31,729 nucleotides of DNA from DASZJY01 sp036260255 (GCA_036260255.1 DATAAF010000068.1:1-31729); one strand, 5' to 3'. Positions 23,678-30,552 are shown, numbered from the stretch's first letter. Program-made: numbers and translations. Notes: generated by a model not told the origin, from the letters alone.

Positions 23678-24057
23678 TGGCCACCGAACCCGGCACCAGC
23701 GCGGCCGAGCGTCCCGCTCCCGACAGCGGGGCGGTCACCGAGGAGGCCCAGCCCCACCACGACCCCACCGCGCCGGACCACGGCCACCCGAGCGAGTGGG
23801 AGTACATCAAGGTCGCCCTGTTCCTGGCCGTCGTCACCCTCGCCGAGGTGGCGATCTACTACGTGGAGTTCCTCGAGGACTTCCTCGTGCCGCTCCTGCT
23901 GCTCTTCTCGCTGATCAAGTTCGCCATGGTCGTCCTGTGGTTCATGCACCTGCGCTTCGACAGCCGGATCTTCCGCCGCCTCTTCGCCATCGGGATCCTC
24001 CTCGCTCTGTTCTGTTACGTCGTCGTCCTCACGACATTCCACGTCTGGACGAGATGA
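23677..24057 (+). CDS. Cytochrome c oxidase subunit IV (prokaryotic COX4 type)
   Basis: A 126-residue protein. A His/Pro-rich N-terminus (PHHDPTAPDHGHPSEWEYIKVALFLAVVTLAEV is the transition) leads into three membrane helices, with the family motif LIKFAMVVLWFMHLRFD. Small subunits of this kind sit at the edge of bacterial aa3/caa3 oxidases. Translation is coupled to subunit III by TGATG. The stop overlaps an ATG at 24054 that opens a 27-codon frame. Confidence 0.88.
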   Translation: MATEPGTSAAERPAPDSGAVTEEAQPHHDPTAPDHGHPSEWEYIKVALFLAVVTLAEVAIYYVEFLEDFLVPLLLLFSLIKFAMVVLWFMHLRFDSRIFRRLFAIGILLALFCYVVVLTTFHVWTR

Positions 24058-24076
24058 GCGCCGCCCCCCTGCCCCT

Positions 24077-24128
24077 CGAACCGGCGGCCGACATGTACCG
24101 GAACCGGTACAGGACCACCGCCGGTTCG
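24077..24128 (+). other. Nested inverted repeat between oxidase subunit IV and ctaG
   Basis: The outer arms CGAACCGGCGG (24077-24087) and CCGCCGGTTCG (24118-24128) are perfectly complementary. Inside them lies a second perfect palindrome, GTACCGG AA CCGGTAC (24095-24110). The structure fills the gap between two genes of one operon and would form a stable RNA hairpin. The same bases form most of a 27-codon frame (24054-24137) that overlaps both neighbours by ATGA. Confidence 0.75.
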
Positions 24129-24133
24129 GAGAG

Positions 24134-25033
24134 ATGAGCGCCGGGTTCCCCCACTGGCACGCCCACCTCGACGGGTGGCTGCTCATGGGGCTGATCGAGG
24201 TCGCCTACCTGGTGGCCCTGCGCCGGGAGCGGGCCCGCCGGGGGCCGGCGGCGGACGCCCCCGCCAGCCGCCGTCAGGTCGCCACCTTCACCGCCGGCGT
24301 GGCCGTGCTGTGGCTGGCGTCGGACTGGCCCGTCCACGACCTGGCCGAGGGCTACCTCTACAGCGTCCACATGGTGCAGCACCTGCTCTTCACCCTGGTC
24401 GCCGCCGCCCTGCTGCTGATGGGGACGCCCGGCTGGATGGCTCGCCGGCTGCTCGGCGCCGGCCCCGGCCGCTCGCCGACCCGCCGGCTGGTCCTCGTCC
24501 GTGGTCTCTCCCGGCCGGTCGCCGGGCTGATCCAGTTCAACCTGGTGCTGGTGCTCAGCCACTGGCCGGCGGTGGTGGACGCAACCGTCCGCTACCACCC
24601 GCTCCACTTCGTGGCCCACGCCGTGCTGCTGGTGTCGGCGGTGCTCATGTGGATGCCGGTGTTGAGCCCCCTGCCCGAGGTCGGGCGCGCCCGACCGCCC
24701 ACCCAGATGCTCTACCTGTTCCTGCAGACGGTGGTGCCGACGGTGCCCGCCTCGTTCCTCACCTTTGGGGCGCGCCCGCTCTACCGGATCTACGAGACCT
24801 TCCCCCGGCTGTGGGCGTTCTCCGCCCTCGAGGACCAGCAGGTCGCCGGGCTGATCATGAAGGTCGGCGCCGGGCTGTACCTGTGGGTCGTGATCGCCGC
24901 CATCTTCTTCCGGTGGTACGCCCGTGAGGAACGCCAGGCGGCCCATCCCGACGACGCGCCGGCAGAGGACGGCGACGTGCTCCTGTGGGAGGACGTCGAG
25001 GCCGAGCTGCGCCAGCTCGGCGGCACGCCCTGA
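24134..25033 (+). CDS. ctaG: CtaG-type cytochrome c oxidase assembly protein (second copy)
   Basis: A 299-residue caa3_CtaG-family membrane protein with about seven helices. Matching stretches are FPHWHAHLDGWLLMGLIEVAYL, LYSVHMVQHLLFTLVAAALLLMG, VVDATVRYHPLHFVAHAVLL, LYLFLQTVVPTVPASFLTF and LEDQQVAGLIMKVGAGLYL. Conserved His and Met residues may handle copper for the oxidase. The acidic C-terminal tail faces the cytoplasm. It ends the caa3 operon and is a paralogue of the copy at 14731. Confidence 0.9.
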   Translation: MSAGFPHWHAHLDGWLLMGLIEVAYLVALRRERARRGPAADAPASRRQVATFTAGVAVLWLASDWPVHDLAEGYLYSVHMVQHLLFTLVAAALLLMGTPGWMARRLLGAGPGRSPTRRLVLVRGLSRPVAGLIQFNLVLVLSHWPAVVDATVRYHPLHFVAHAVLLVSAVLMWMPVLSPLPEVGRARPPTQMLYLFLQTVVPTVPASFLTFGARPLYRIYETFPRLWAFSALEDQQVAGLIMKVGAGLYLWVVIAAIFFRWYAREERQAAHPDDAPAEDGDVLLWEDVEAELRQLGGTP

Positions 25034-25054
25034 CCGGGCGCCAGCCCGGCACGC

Positions 25055-25060
25055 TACGGT
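25055..25060 (+). promoter_or_regulatory. -10 box (TACGGT) for serS
   Basis: TACGGT ends 7 bases before the serS ATG, without a ribosome binding site. It lies in a 34-base gap after ctaG, so serS probably has its own promoter. Confidence 0.55.
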
Positions 25061-25067
25061 CCGCCCC

Positions 25068-26354
25068 ATGCTCGATCCCAGGCGGCTGCGGACGGAGCTC
25101 GACGTGCTCGAGGCGGGGCTGGCCCGGCGCGGCGTCGACCCGTCGGAGATCGAGCGGGCCGCCGCCCTCGACGCCCGCCAGCGGGAGCTGATCACCCGGG
25201 GCAACGAGCTGCGGGCGGCCGTCAAGGCCCTCTCGGCCGAGGTGGGCGCCGCCCGCCGGGCCGGCGACGAGGCGACCGCCGAGGTCAAGGCGGCGGAGAG
25301 CCGGGCCCGGGGCGAGGAGGTCAAGGCCGTCACCGCCGAGGCCGACGCGGTGGGCGACGAGCTGCGGGAGATCCTGCTGCAGACGCCGAACCTGCCCGCC
25401 GACGACTGCCCCGACGGCCGGTCGGCTGAGGACAACGTCGTCGTCCGGGTGGAGGGCTACGAGCCCGAGCGCTACGGCCCACACCAGCGGGTGCCCCACT
25501 GGGACGTGGGAGCGGCCCTGGGCATCCTCGACCTCGAGCGGGGCGCCAAGCTCTCGGGCTCGATGTTCCCGATGTACCGCGGCGCGGGGGCGACGCTCGT
25601 CCGGGCCCTGTGCCAGCTGGCCCTCGACCTCAACGCTGACGCGTTCGAGGAGGTCCGGCCGCCGACGCTCGTCCGCACCGAGACGATGGTCTCGACCGGG
25701 CACCTGCCCAAGTTTGCCGACGACGCCTACCACGTCGAGCGGGACGACCTCTGGGCCATCCCCACCGCCGAGGTGCCGCTCACGTCTCTCGGGCGCGACG
25801 AGCTGCTGGACGAGGCCGACCTACCGGTGCGGCTCATGGGCCACACATCCTGCTTCCGCCGGGAGGCGGGCTCGGCGGGACGGGACACGCGGGGCCTCCT
25901 GCGGGTCCACGAGTTCGACAAGGTCGAGATCCTCGGCTACGCCACGCCCGACCAGGCGGCCGACGTGCACGCCGACCTCGTACGGCGGGCCGAGGCGCCG
26001 CTGCGGGCGCTGGGGCTCCCGTACCGGGTGGTCGACCTGTGCGCCGGCGACCTCGGCGCGTCGGCCGCCCGGACGTTCGACCTCGAGGTCTACGCCCCCG
26101 GGTGCGACCTGTGGCTGGAGGTGTCGTCGGTGTCGTGGTTCGGCGACTACCAGGCCCGGCGGGCCAACGTGCGCTACCGCCCCGCAGGCGGCGGTGGCAC
26201 GGCCCACGTGCACACCCTCAACGGGTCGGCCCTGGCCGTCCCCCGGGTGTGGGCGGCGGTGGTCGAGACCTACCGCCGCCCCGACGGCACGGTGGCCGTG
26301 CCCGAGATCCTCCAGCCCTACCTGCGCGGACAGTCCGTCATCGGCCCGCGGTGA
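25068..26354 (+). CDS. serS: Seryl-tRNA synthetase
   Basis: Charges tRNA-Ser (and tRNA-Sec, where present) with serine. The 428-residue protein has the N-terminal coiled-coil arm (residues 1 to about 105) that holds the tRNA variable arm. The class II core follows: MFPMYRGAGATLVRAL, IPTAEVPLTSL, motif 2 TSCFRREAGSAGRDTRGLLR and VHEFDKVE, LEVSSVSWFGDYQARR, and motif 3 HTLNGSALAVPR. The length is normal. The stop lies 6 bases from the stop of the convergent subtilase gene. Confidence 0.97.
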   Translation: MLDPRRLRTELDVLEAGLARRGVDPSEIERAAALDARQRELITRGNELRAAVKALSAEVGAARRAGDEATAEVKAAESRARGEEVKAVTAEADAVGDELREILLQTPNLPADDCPDGRSAEDNVVVRVEGYEPERYGPHQRVPHWDVGAALGILDLERGAKLSGSMFPMYRGAGATLVRALCQLALDLNADAFEEVRPPTLVRTETMVSTGHLPKFADDAYHVERDDLWAIPTAEVPLTSLGRDELLDEADLPVRLMGHTSCFRREAGSAGRDTRGLLRVHEFDKVEILGYATPDQAADVHADLVRRAEAPLRALGLPYRVVDLCAGDLGASAARTFDLEVYAPGCDLWLEVSSVSWFGDYQARRANVRYRPAGGGGTAHVHTLNGSALAVPRVWAAVVETYRRPDGTVAVPEILQPYLRGQSVIGPR

Positions 26355-26360
26355 GCGCGC

Positions 26361-27932
26361 TCAGGGCCTCTTCAGGCCGAAGGTGTAGCTCCCGGATCCG
26401 CTGTAGGACTCCACCCGCCACGTGTAGTAGCCGGCGGTGCCGTTGTAGGCGATGTCCTCGGCCGACCCCGTCTTGATCCCCTGGGCGACCGTCACCCAGG
26501 TGCTGCCGTTCCACCGCAGCAAGTAGAGGTCGAAGTCGGCGCCCGACGGTCCCCGCAGGCACCCGGTGTGCGTACCGGCGTTGGCGTAGTAGTAGCTCCC
26601 GTTGGGCTGGTAGGCGCCCGCGCCGGTGCCGGGCAGCGAGCCGGTGTACGACTCGGGCAGCGAGCAGCCGGTGGTCGTCGGCGGGGCGGTGGCGCCGAAC
26701 AGCGAGTACAGCAGCCGGTTGGGCGAACCCGCACCCGCACCGGACACCGCGTTGGTGGTCGTGCTGTCGACGATGGCGTTGCGGACCGTCGCCGGGGTGG
26801 CCGCCGGCGCCCCCTGCAGGTACAGGGCGGCCACGCCGGCGGCGTGCGGGGTCGCCATGGACGTCCCGCTCATGATGGCGAGGGCGGTGTCGCCCGTGTG
26901 GTACGCCGAGGTGATCGACGACCCGGGGGCGAACAGGTCGAGACACGTCCCGTAGTTGGAGAACGACGACCGGGTGTCGGACGACGTGGTGGCTCCCACG
27001 GTGACGGCGTCGGGGACCCGGGCGGGCGACACGCCGCAGGCGTCGGCGTTCTCGTTCCCGGCGGCCACCGCGAACGTCACCCCGTCGTAGATGGAGTTGC
27101 TCACGGCGGTGTCGAGGGCGCGCGACGCCGGGCCCCCCAGGCTGAGGTTGGCCACCGCCGGCTGCCCGGCGGCGTGGTCGGCGGTCACCCAGTCGATGCC
27201 GGCGATGACCCCCGAGTTGGTCCCCGCCCCGGTGCAGTCGAGCACCCGCACGGGCACCAGCGAGACCTGCTTGGCCACACCCGACGTGGCGCCGCCGACG
27301 GTGCCGGCCACGTGGGTGCCGTGACCCTGGCAGTCCTGCACGCCTCGCCCGTCGGCCACCGCGGTGTACCCGCCGCCGGCCCGGCCGCCGAACTCGACAT
27401 GGGTCGTGCGGATGCCCGTGTCGACGATGTAGGCCTTCACCCCGGCGCCTGTCGCGTTGTAGGTGTACGCCTGTCCGAGGGGCAGGGCGCGCTGGTCTAT
27501 GCGGTCGAGGCCCCACGTGGCGCCGGCCTGCGTATCGGTGGCGGTGACGACGGCGTCCTGCTCGATGAAGTCGACCCGGGGGTTGCGGCGGAGGCCGTCC
27601 AGCGCCTGCGCCGGGAGGGAGGCGGCGAAGCCCCTGAGGGCGTGCTGGTAGTCGTGGTGCACCTGGGCGCCCCTGCCGCGGGCCTCGTCGCGCGCGGCGC
27701 GCACGTCGGCGGGTGACGCGCCTTTGCGGAACACGACGATGTAGCGGCCGGCGACCGGCCGTCCCCGATCGACGCCCACCACGGCGGGGGAGTTGCCCCG
27801 GTCACGGGGCGGGGCCGGCGGTTCCTGGGAGGCGGCGCTCTGGGCGCCGGCGGCGCCGGCGGTTCCGACCACCAGCACCAGGCCGGCCAGCCCGGCGGCG
27901 ATGCGACGCACTTGTCGAGTTGCTGCGGACAT
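26361..27932 (-). CDS. Secreted subtilisin-like serine protease (S8) with PPC-like C-terminal domain
   Basis: A 523-residue preproenzyme. It has a signal peptide (1-30, RRIAAGLAGLVLVVGTAGAAGA), an inhibitor I9 prodomain (about 62-128, GRYIVVFRKGASPADV to DFIEQDAVV) and a proteinase K-like catalytic domain. The triad is D171 (YIVDTGI), H204 (GHGTHVAG) and S358 (GTSMATPHAAG); N293 (AAGNEN) forms the oxyanion hole. A C-terminal beta-sandwich (about 430-523, FDLYLLRWNGSTWVTVAQG) is like bacterial pre-peptidase C-terminal domains. Probably an extracellular nutrient-scavenging protease. The ATG is preceded by AAGGAG with short spacing. It is divergent from the sdh group. Confidence 0.95.
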   Translation of the reverse strand: MSAATRQVRRIAAGLAGLVLVVGTAGAAGAQSAASQEPPAPPRDRGNSPAVVGVDRGRPVAGRYIVVFRKGASPADVRAARDEARGRGAQVHHDYQHALRGFAASLPAQALDGLRRNPRVDFIEQDAVVTATDTQAGATWGLDRIDQRALPLGQAYTYNATGAGVKAYIVDTGIRTTHVEFGGRAGGGYTAVADGRGVQDCQGHGTHVAGTVGGATSGVAKQVSLVPVRVLDCTGAGTNSGVIAGIDWVTADHAAGQPAVANLSLGGPASRALDTAVSNSIYDGVTFAVAAGNENADACGVSPARVPDAVTVGATTSSDTRSSFSNYGTCLDLFAPGSSITSAYHTGDTALAIMSGTSMATPHAAGVAALYLQGAPAATPATVRNAIVDSTTTNAVSGAGAGSPNRLLYSLFGATAPPTTTGCSLPESYTGSLPGTGAGAYQPNGSYYYANAGTHTGCLRGPSGADFDLYLLRWNGSTWVTVAQGIKTGSAEDIAYNGTAGYYTWRVESYSGSGSYTFGLKRP

Positions 27933-27950
27933 GCGGCTCCTTGGTCGAGG

Positions 27951-27984
27951 AACTTGTACGATTCGGGAAACTCGTCCGATTCGT
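27951..27984 (-). promoter_or_regulatory. Direct repeats in the subtilase promoter region
   Basis: Read on the plus strand, AACTTGTACGATTCG (27951-27965) and AACTCGTCCGATTCG (27969-27983) differ at two positions and are spaced 18 bases apart. They lie 19-51 bases before the protease ATG, where a -10/-35 pair would be expected. They may be an operator or the promoter itself. Confidence 0.4.
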
Positions 27985-27989
27985 CAGGT

Positions 27990-28020
27990 GGTCCCTCCCC
28001 GGGCCATCGGGGGAGGAACC
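27990..28020. other. Hairpin in the subtilase/sdh divergent region
   Basis: GGTCCCTCCCC (27990-28000) pairs with GGGGAGGAACC (28010-28020) with one mismatch and a 9-base loop. It lies directly before the first GTGACATCGGTCTCA repeat. Its role is unknown. Confidence 0.5.
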
Positions 28021-28035
28021 GTGACATCGGTCTCA
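28021..28035 (+). promoter_or_regulatory. Operator-like repeat, copy 1 (GTGACATCGGTCTCA)
   Basis: Exact 15-base match to 28113-28127. The core GAC ATCG GTC is an inverted repeat, as in many regulator binding sites. It lies about 150 bases before the sdh-group start. Confidence 0.5.
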
Positions 28036-28054
28036 GCCGAGGGCGCCGCTCGGC
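28036..28054 (+). other. Short hairpin between the two operator-like repeats
   Basis: GCCGAG (28036-28041) and CTCGGC (28049-28054) form a 6-bp stem, followed by a pyrimidine-rich CTTCTGGTTTCTC. It could stop read-through towards the sdh genes or be incidental. Confidence 0.35.
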
Positions 28055-28112
28055 CTTCTGGTTTCTCAACACTTCTGTTGCTGTTATCCTCCCGGCGGCG
28101 GCGTCGAACGGC

Positions 28113-28127
28113 GTGACATCGGTCTCA
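28113..28127 (+). promoter_or_regulatory. Operator-like repeat, copy 2 (GTGACATCGGTCTCA)
   Basis: Second exact copy of the 15-base repeat. It lies about 43-57 bases before the predicted transcription start at 28170, a common place for an activator site. Confidence 0.5.
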
Positions 28128-28157
28128 TTGCGGCCCGCCGGCGTCCCGAGCGACGGG

Positions 28158-28163
28158 TACCTT
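28158..28163 (+). promoter_or_regulatory. -10 box (TACCTT) for the sdh group
   Basis: TACCTT ends 6 bases before the ATG at 28170, and no ribosome binding site is seen. Confidence 0.5.
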
Positions 28164-28169
28164 CGGGCC

Positions 28170-28304
28170 ATGACCAGGGCCCAGACCGTCTTCGTCGTCG
28201 CCCTGTCCGTCGTCGCCCTGCTCATCGGGGCCTTCGCCGTCTACGTGGCGTCGTCCACCATGTGGGCGGACCGGTGGTACGGGCGGCGACCGCGCCGCCG
28301 GTGA
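28170..28304 (+). CDS. Small single-helix membrane protein (44 aa) ahead of sdhC
   Basis: The frame MTRAQTVFVVALSVVALLIG... encodes one hydrophobic helix (about residues 6-28) and a basic tail ending RRPRRR. It is preceded by a TACCTT box at the usual leaderless distance, and its stop overlaps the GTG of sdhC (GTGA). These features make it a likely real gene whose translation is coupled to sdhC. I do not recognise the family. It may be an accessory subunit of the succinate dehydrogenase membrane anchor, but this rests only on position. Confidence 0.6.
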   Translation: MTRAQTVFVVALSVVALLIGAFAVYVASSTMWADRWYGRRPRRR

Positions 28305-28675
28305 CCACCCGCAGGCGCCCTTACCGGGGCAAGTCGGGCCAGTGGGCCTTCGTAGGCCACCGGGTCAGCGGGTTCCTCATCTTCTTCTTCTTGCTGCTCC
28401 ACATCGTCGACGTCTCGCTGGTGCGCTGGCCCGCCCTCTACGACGACGTGCACGCCGTCTACGGCAACGCTGTCTTGCGGGTGTTCGAGGTGGGGCTGCT
28501 CTTCGCCCTGCTCTTCCACGCGCTGAACGGGCTGCGCATCGTCGCCGTCGACTTCTTCCCGGGCGCCGTCGCCAACGAGCGCCGTCTGCTCACCGCCGCC
28601 GTCGTGCTGACCCTGGCCATGGGCGTGCCAGGGGCCTGGGTGATCATGAAGCCCTTCGTGGAGGGCTGGTTGTGA
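28301..28675 (+). CDS. sdhC: Succinate dehydrogenase cytochrome b556 subunit (SdhC)
   Basis: A 124-residue membrane anchor with three helices. KSGQWAFVGHRVSGFLIFFF followed by LLLHIVDVSL contains the H-R-x-S-G motif and a candidate heme-binding histidine. FHALNGLRIVAVDF and the last helix VVLTLAMGVPGAWVIMK complete the fold. It anchors the flavoprotein/iron-sulfur dimer and takes part in quinone reduction. The GTG at 28301 overlaps the stop of the preceding small gene. An upstream in-frame ATG at 28262 would add 13 non-conserved residues. The genes for SdhA and SdhB are not in the window. Confidence 0.85.
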   Translation: MTTRRRPYRGKSGQWAFVGHRVSGFLIFFFLLLHIVDVSLVRWPALYDDVHAVYGNAVLRVFEVGLLFALLFHALNGLRIVAVDFFPGAVANERRLLTAAVVLTLAMGVPGAWVIMKPFVEGWL

Positions 28676-28694
28676 GCGAGCGCGGCGAGCGGGG

Positions 28695-28738
28695 CCGCCG
28701 GCACCTGCCTCTCGCGCGCCGTTCGCAGGCGCCGGCGG
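28695..28738 (+). other. Long hairpin between sdhC and sdhD
   Basis: CCGCCGGC (28695-28702) and CCTGC (28704-28708) pair with GCAGG (28725-28729) and GCCGGCGG (28731-28738). This gives 13 base pairs with a single A-C mismatch and a 16-base loop. It fills most of the 103-base gap between the two genes. Confidence 0.65.
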
Positions 28739-28778
28739 TCCCTCTTCGCGAGCGGCGCGCAGCTCACCGGGCGGGATC

Positions 28779-29177
28779 GTGAGTGCCGTCCGGACGGACG
28801 AGGCGCCCGACCGAGCTGCGGCGCCGGCGGGCCGTCGGCACGGCCGCAGTTTCGAGACGTGGTCGTGGTTCTTCATGCGCCTGTCGGGGCTGGCGCTGGT
28901 GTTCCTCGCCCTCGTCCACTTCGCGATCACCCACATCCTCAACGACGTCGTCGAGACGGACCACGACTTCGTCGCCCGCCGTTGGGACAACCCCCTGTGG
29001 CGGCTCTTCGACTGGTCGCTGCTCGCCCTCGCCCTACTGCACGGGCTGAACGGGCTGCGCTGGATCGTCGACGACTACGTGCGCCGCCCCCGCCTGCGAG
29101 CGGCGACCAACGCCACGCTCTACGTGCTGTCGGCGGCCCTTTTCGGGTGGGGCACCTTCACGATCGTGGCGTTCTGA
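28779..29177 (+). CDS. sdhD: Succinate dehydrogenase membrane anchor subunit (SdhD)
   Basis: A 132-residue three-helix protein. FETWSWFFMRLSGLALVFLAL followed by VHFAITHILND and LLHGLNGLRWIVDDYVRRP match actinobacterial SdhD, including the candidate heme histidine in the first helix region. It pairs with SdhC. The start is a GTG. It ends 13 bases before the stop of a convergent minus-strand gene, so no SdhA or SdhB gene follows. Confidence 0.85.
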   Translation: MSAVRTDEAPDRAAAPAGRRHGRSFETWSWFFMRLSGLALVFLALVHFAITHILNDVVETDHDFVARRWDNPLWRLFDWSLLALALLHGLNGLRWIVDDYVRRPRLRAATNATLYVLSAALFGWGTFTIVAF

Positions 29178-29190
29178 CCGCGGCGCGAGG

Positions 29191-29421
29191 TCACCCTTCT
29201 CCCTCCAGCGCACGGAGGATCAGCCACCACGACGCCAGCCCGTGCTCGCACCAACGGTCCGGCGCCACGAGGCACTCGTCGGGACACCGGCAGACGCCGT
29301 CGGCCAGCCAGTCGGCGAGCGTCTCCTCGTCGGGCGGCGCCCAGCCGCTGTTGACCTCGAACCAGTCGTGGGCGTTGCGCACGGCGTCGGCCGTGCTGTG
29401 GACGACGTGCTGGTCAGCCAC
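29191..29421 (-). CDS. Small Cys-rich hypothetical protein (76 aa)
   Basis: I do not recognise the family. The GTG start at 29419-29421 overlaps the last 8 bases of the nitroreductase gene, which implies coupled translation. Residues 44-60 contain C44, C46, C50, C58 and H60 (GVCRCPDEC, RWCEHG), a plausible zinc or iron-sulfur site. The remainder is soluble and rich in Trp, Asp and Glu. A partner role for the nitroreductase is possible but unproven. Confidence 0.62.
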   Translation of the reverse strand: MADQHVVHSTADAVRNAHDWFEVNSGWAPPDEETLADWLADGVCRCPDECLVAPDRWCEHGLASWWLILRALEGEG

Positions 29422-30124
29422 GTGCCCACGGCTGGTTGCCGTAGCGGTCGAGGTGGACCACCTCGGCCACCGGCTTGCGGGAGGTCGGCCCGTAGCGGCC
29501 CCGCGGCCACCCCAGGGGGACGACGCAGCACGGCGTCACCGACCGCGGCAGCCCGAGAATCCGCCGGGCGGTGGCGGTGCTCCACAGCGGGAGGGTGACC
29601 AACCCGGCCCCCAGCCCGACGGCGCGCGCCCCGAGGAGGAGGTTCTGCACGGCGGGGTAGATGGACCCGTAGAACGACGATCGGGCGACCGGCGCCAGCC
29701 GGGACAGCGGCAATGGACCGCCGCGCAGGCAGGCCACCACGACCACCGGGACCTCGGCGAAGTGGTCGACCTGCCACTCCACCGCGTCGAGGATGCGCTC
29801 CGACCGCTCGTCCCCCCGTCGGGCGACGACCCACCGGGCGAGGCGGCCGTAGACGCTCCAGACCCGGCGGTACTGACGGGCGAGCTGTCGCTTCACCACC
29901 GCGTCCTTCACGACGACGAACTGCCAGCTCTGCACGTTCGAGCCGGTCGGCGCCCTGGTCGCCAGCTCGAGGCAGCGGAGCACGATGGCGTCGTCCACCG
30001 GGTCGGGGAGCAGCCGTCGCACCGCCCGCTGGGTCTCCATCGCCTCCCGGAGCGGCATGTCGAGGCGAGCCTCGACGTCCGCGAGCGTGGGGCCGGAGGC
30101 CGGACTCCGGTCGGGCGGCGTCAC
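29414..30124 (-). CDS. Nitroreductase-family FMN oxidoreductase
   Basis: A 236-residue protein of the nitroreductase fold. The N-terminal FMN-binding motif is seen in AMETQRAVRRLLPDPVDD, followed by LELATRAPTGSNVQSWQFVVVKD. Later motifs are YPAVQNLLLGARAVGLGAGLVT and LPRSVTPCCVVPLGWPRGRYGP, where the glycine-rich loop meets the flavin phosphate. Members reduce nitro groups, quinones or flavins with NAD(P)H; the substrate is unknown here. The GTG start has TAGGGT 6 bases upstream. The small Cys-rich gene overlaps its 3' end. Confidence 0.9.
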   Translation of the reverse strand: MTPPDRSPASGPTLADVEARLDMPLREAMETQRAVRRLLPDPVDDAIVLRCLELATRAPTGSNVQSWQFVVVKDAVVKRQLARQYRRVWSVYGRLARWVVARRGDERSERILDAVEWQVDHFAEVPVVVVACLRGGPLPLSRLAPVARSSFYGSIYPAVQNLLLGARAVGLGAGLVTLPLWSTATARRILGLPRSVTPCCVVPLGWPRGRYGPTSRKPVAEVVHLDRYGNQPWARG

Positions 30125-30130
30125 CCCTGA

Positions 30131-30136
30131 ACCCTA
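30131..30136 (-). promoter_or_regulatory. -10 box (TAGGGT) for the nitroreductase gene
   Basis: TAGGGT on the minus strand ends 6 bases before the GTG. It has the same box and spacing as treY. Confidence 0.55.
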
Positions 30137-30221
30137 CGACGGGCCGTGGCCGTCGTTTACGGGATCGTTATCCCCGTTCGTGTAGAGGTCCCACAGAACT
30201 CCGGAAGAAAGGAGCAGATCG

Positions 30222-30539
30222 GTGACCCCGAACCACTTCGTCTACAGGTTGATCCCGCCTCGCCCCACCTTTGCCGGCGACATGAACGAAGCCGAGATGG
30301 CGATCATGGCCGAGCACGCCGAGTACTGGACCGAGCTCTTCGACAAGGGGCGTGTCGTCGTCTTCGGCGTCGTCTTGGAGCCTGCCGGCTCCTGGGGCCT
30401 CGCCGTGGTGGAGGCCGAATCCGAGGAGGACGTCCGTGCCCTCGCCCTGGCCGACCCCGCGGTCAGGAGCGGGACCTGCACGTTCGAGATCGGCACGCTG
30501 CCCGATCCCGCCGTCCGGCCTGCGCCGACGGCGGTGTGA
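30222..30539 (+). CDS. YciI-like protein
   Basis: A 105-residue protein of the YCII/DGPF-like ferredoxin-fold type. It shows NHFVYRLIPPRPTF, MAEHAEYWTELFDKGRVVVFG (the conserved His and the Asp-Lys-Gly turn), GSWGLAVVEAESEEDVRALAL and a final beta strand TCTFEIGTL. Biochemical roles vary in this family, and none can be assigned. The GTG is preceded by AAAGGAG at 7 bases, so unlike many neighbours this gene has a normal leader. Confidence 0.82.
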   Translation: MTPNHFVYRLIPPRPTFAGDMNEAEMAIMAEHAEYWTELFDKGRVVVFGVVLEPAGSWGLAVVEAESEEDVRALALADPAVRSGTCTFEIGTLPDPAVRPAPTAV

Positions 30540-30552
30540 GGGACCGCCACGA

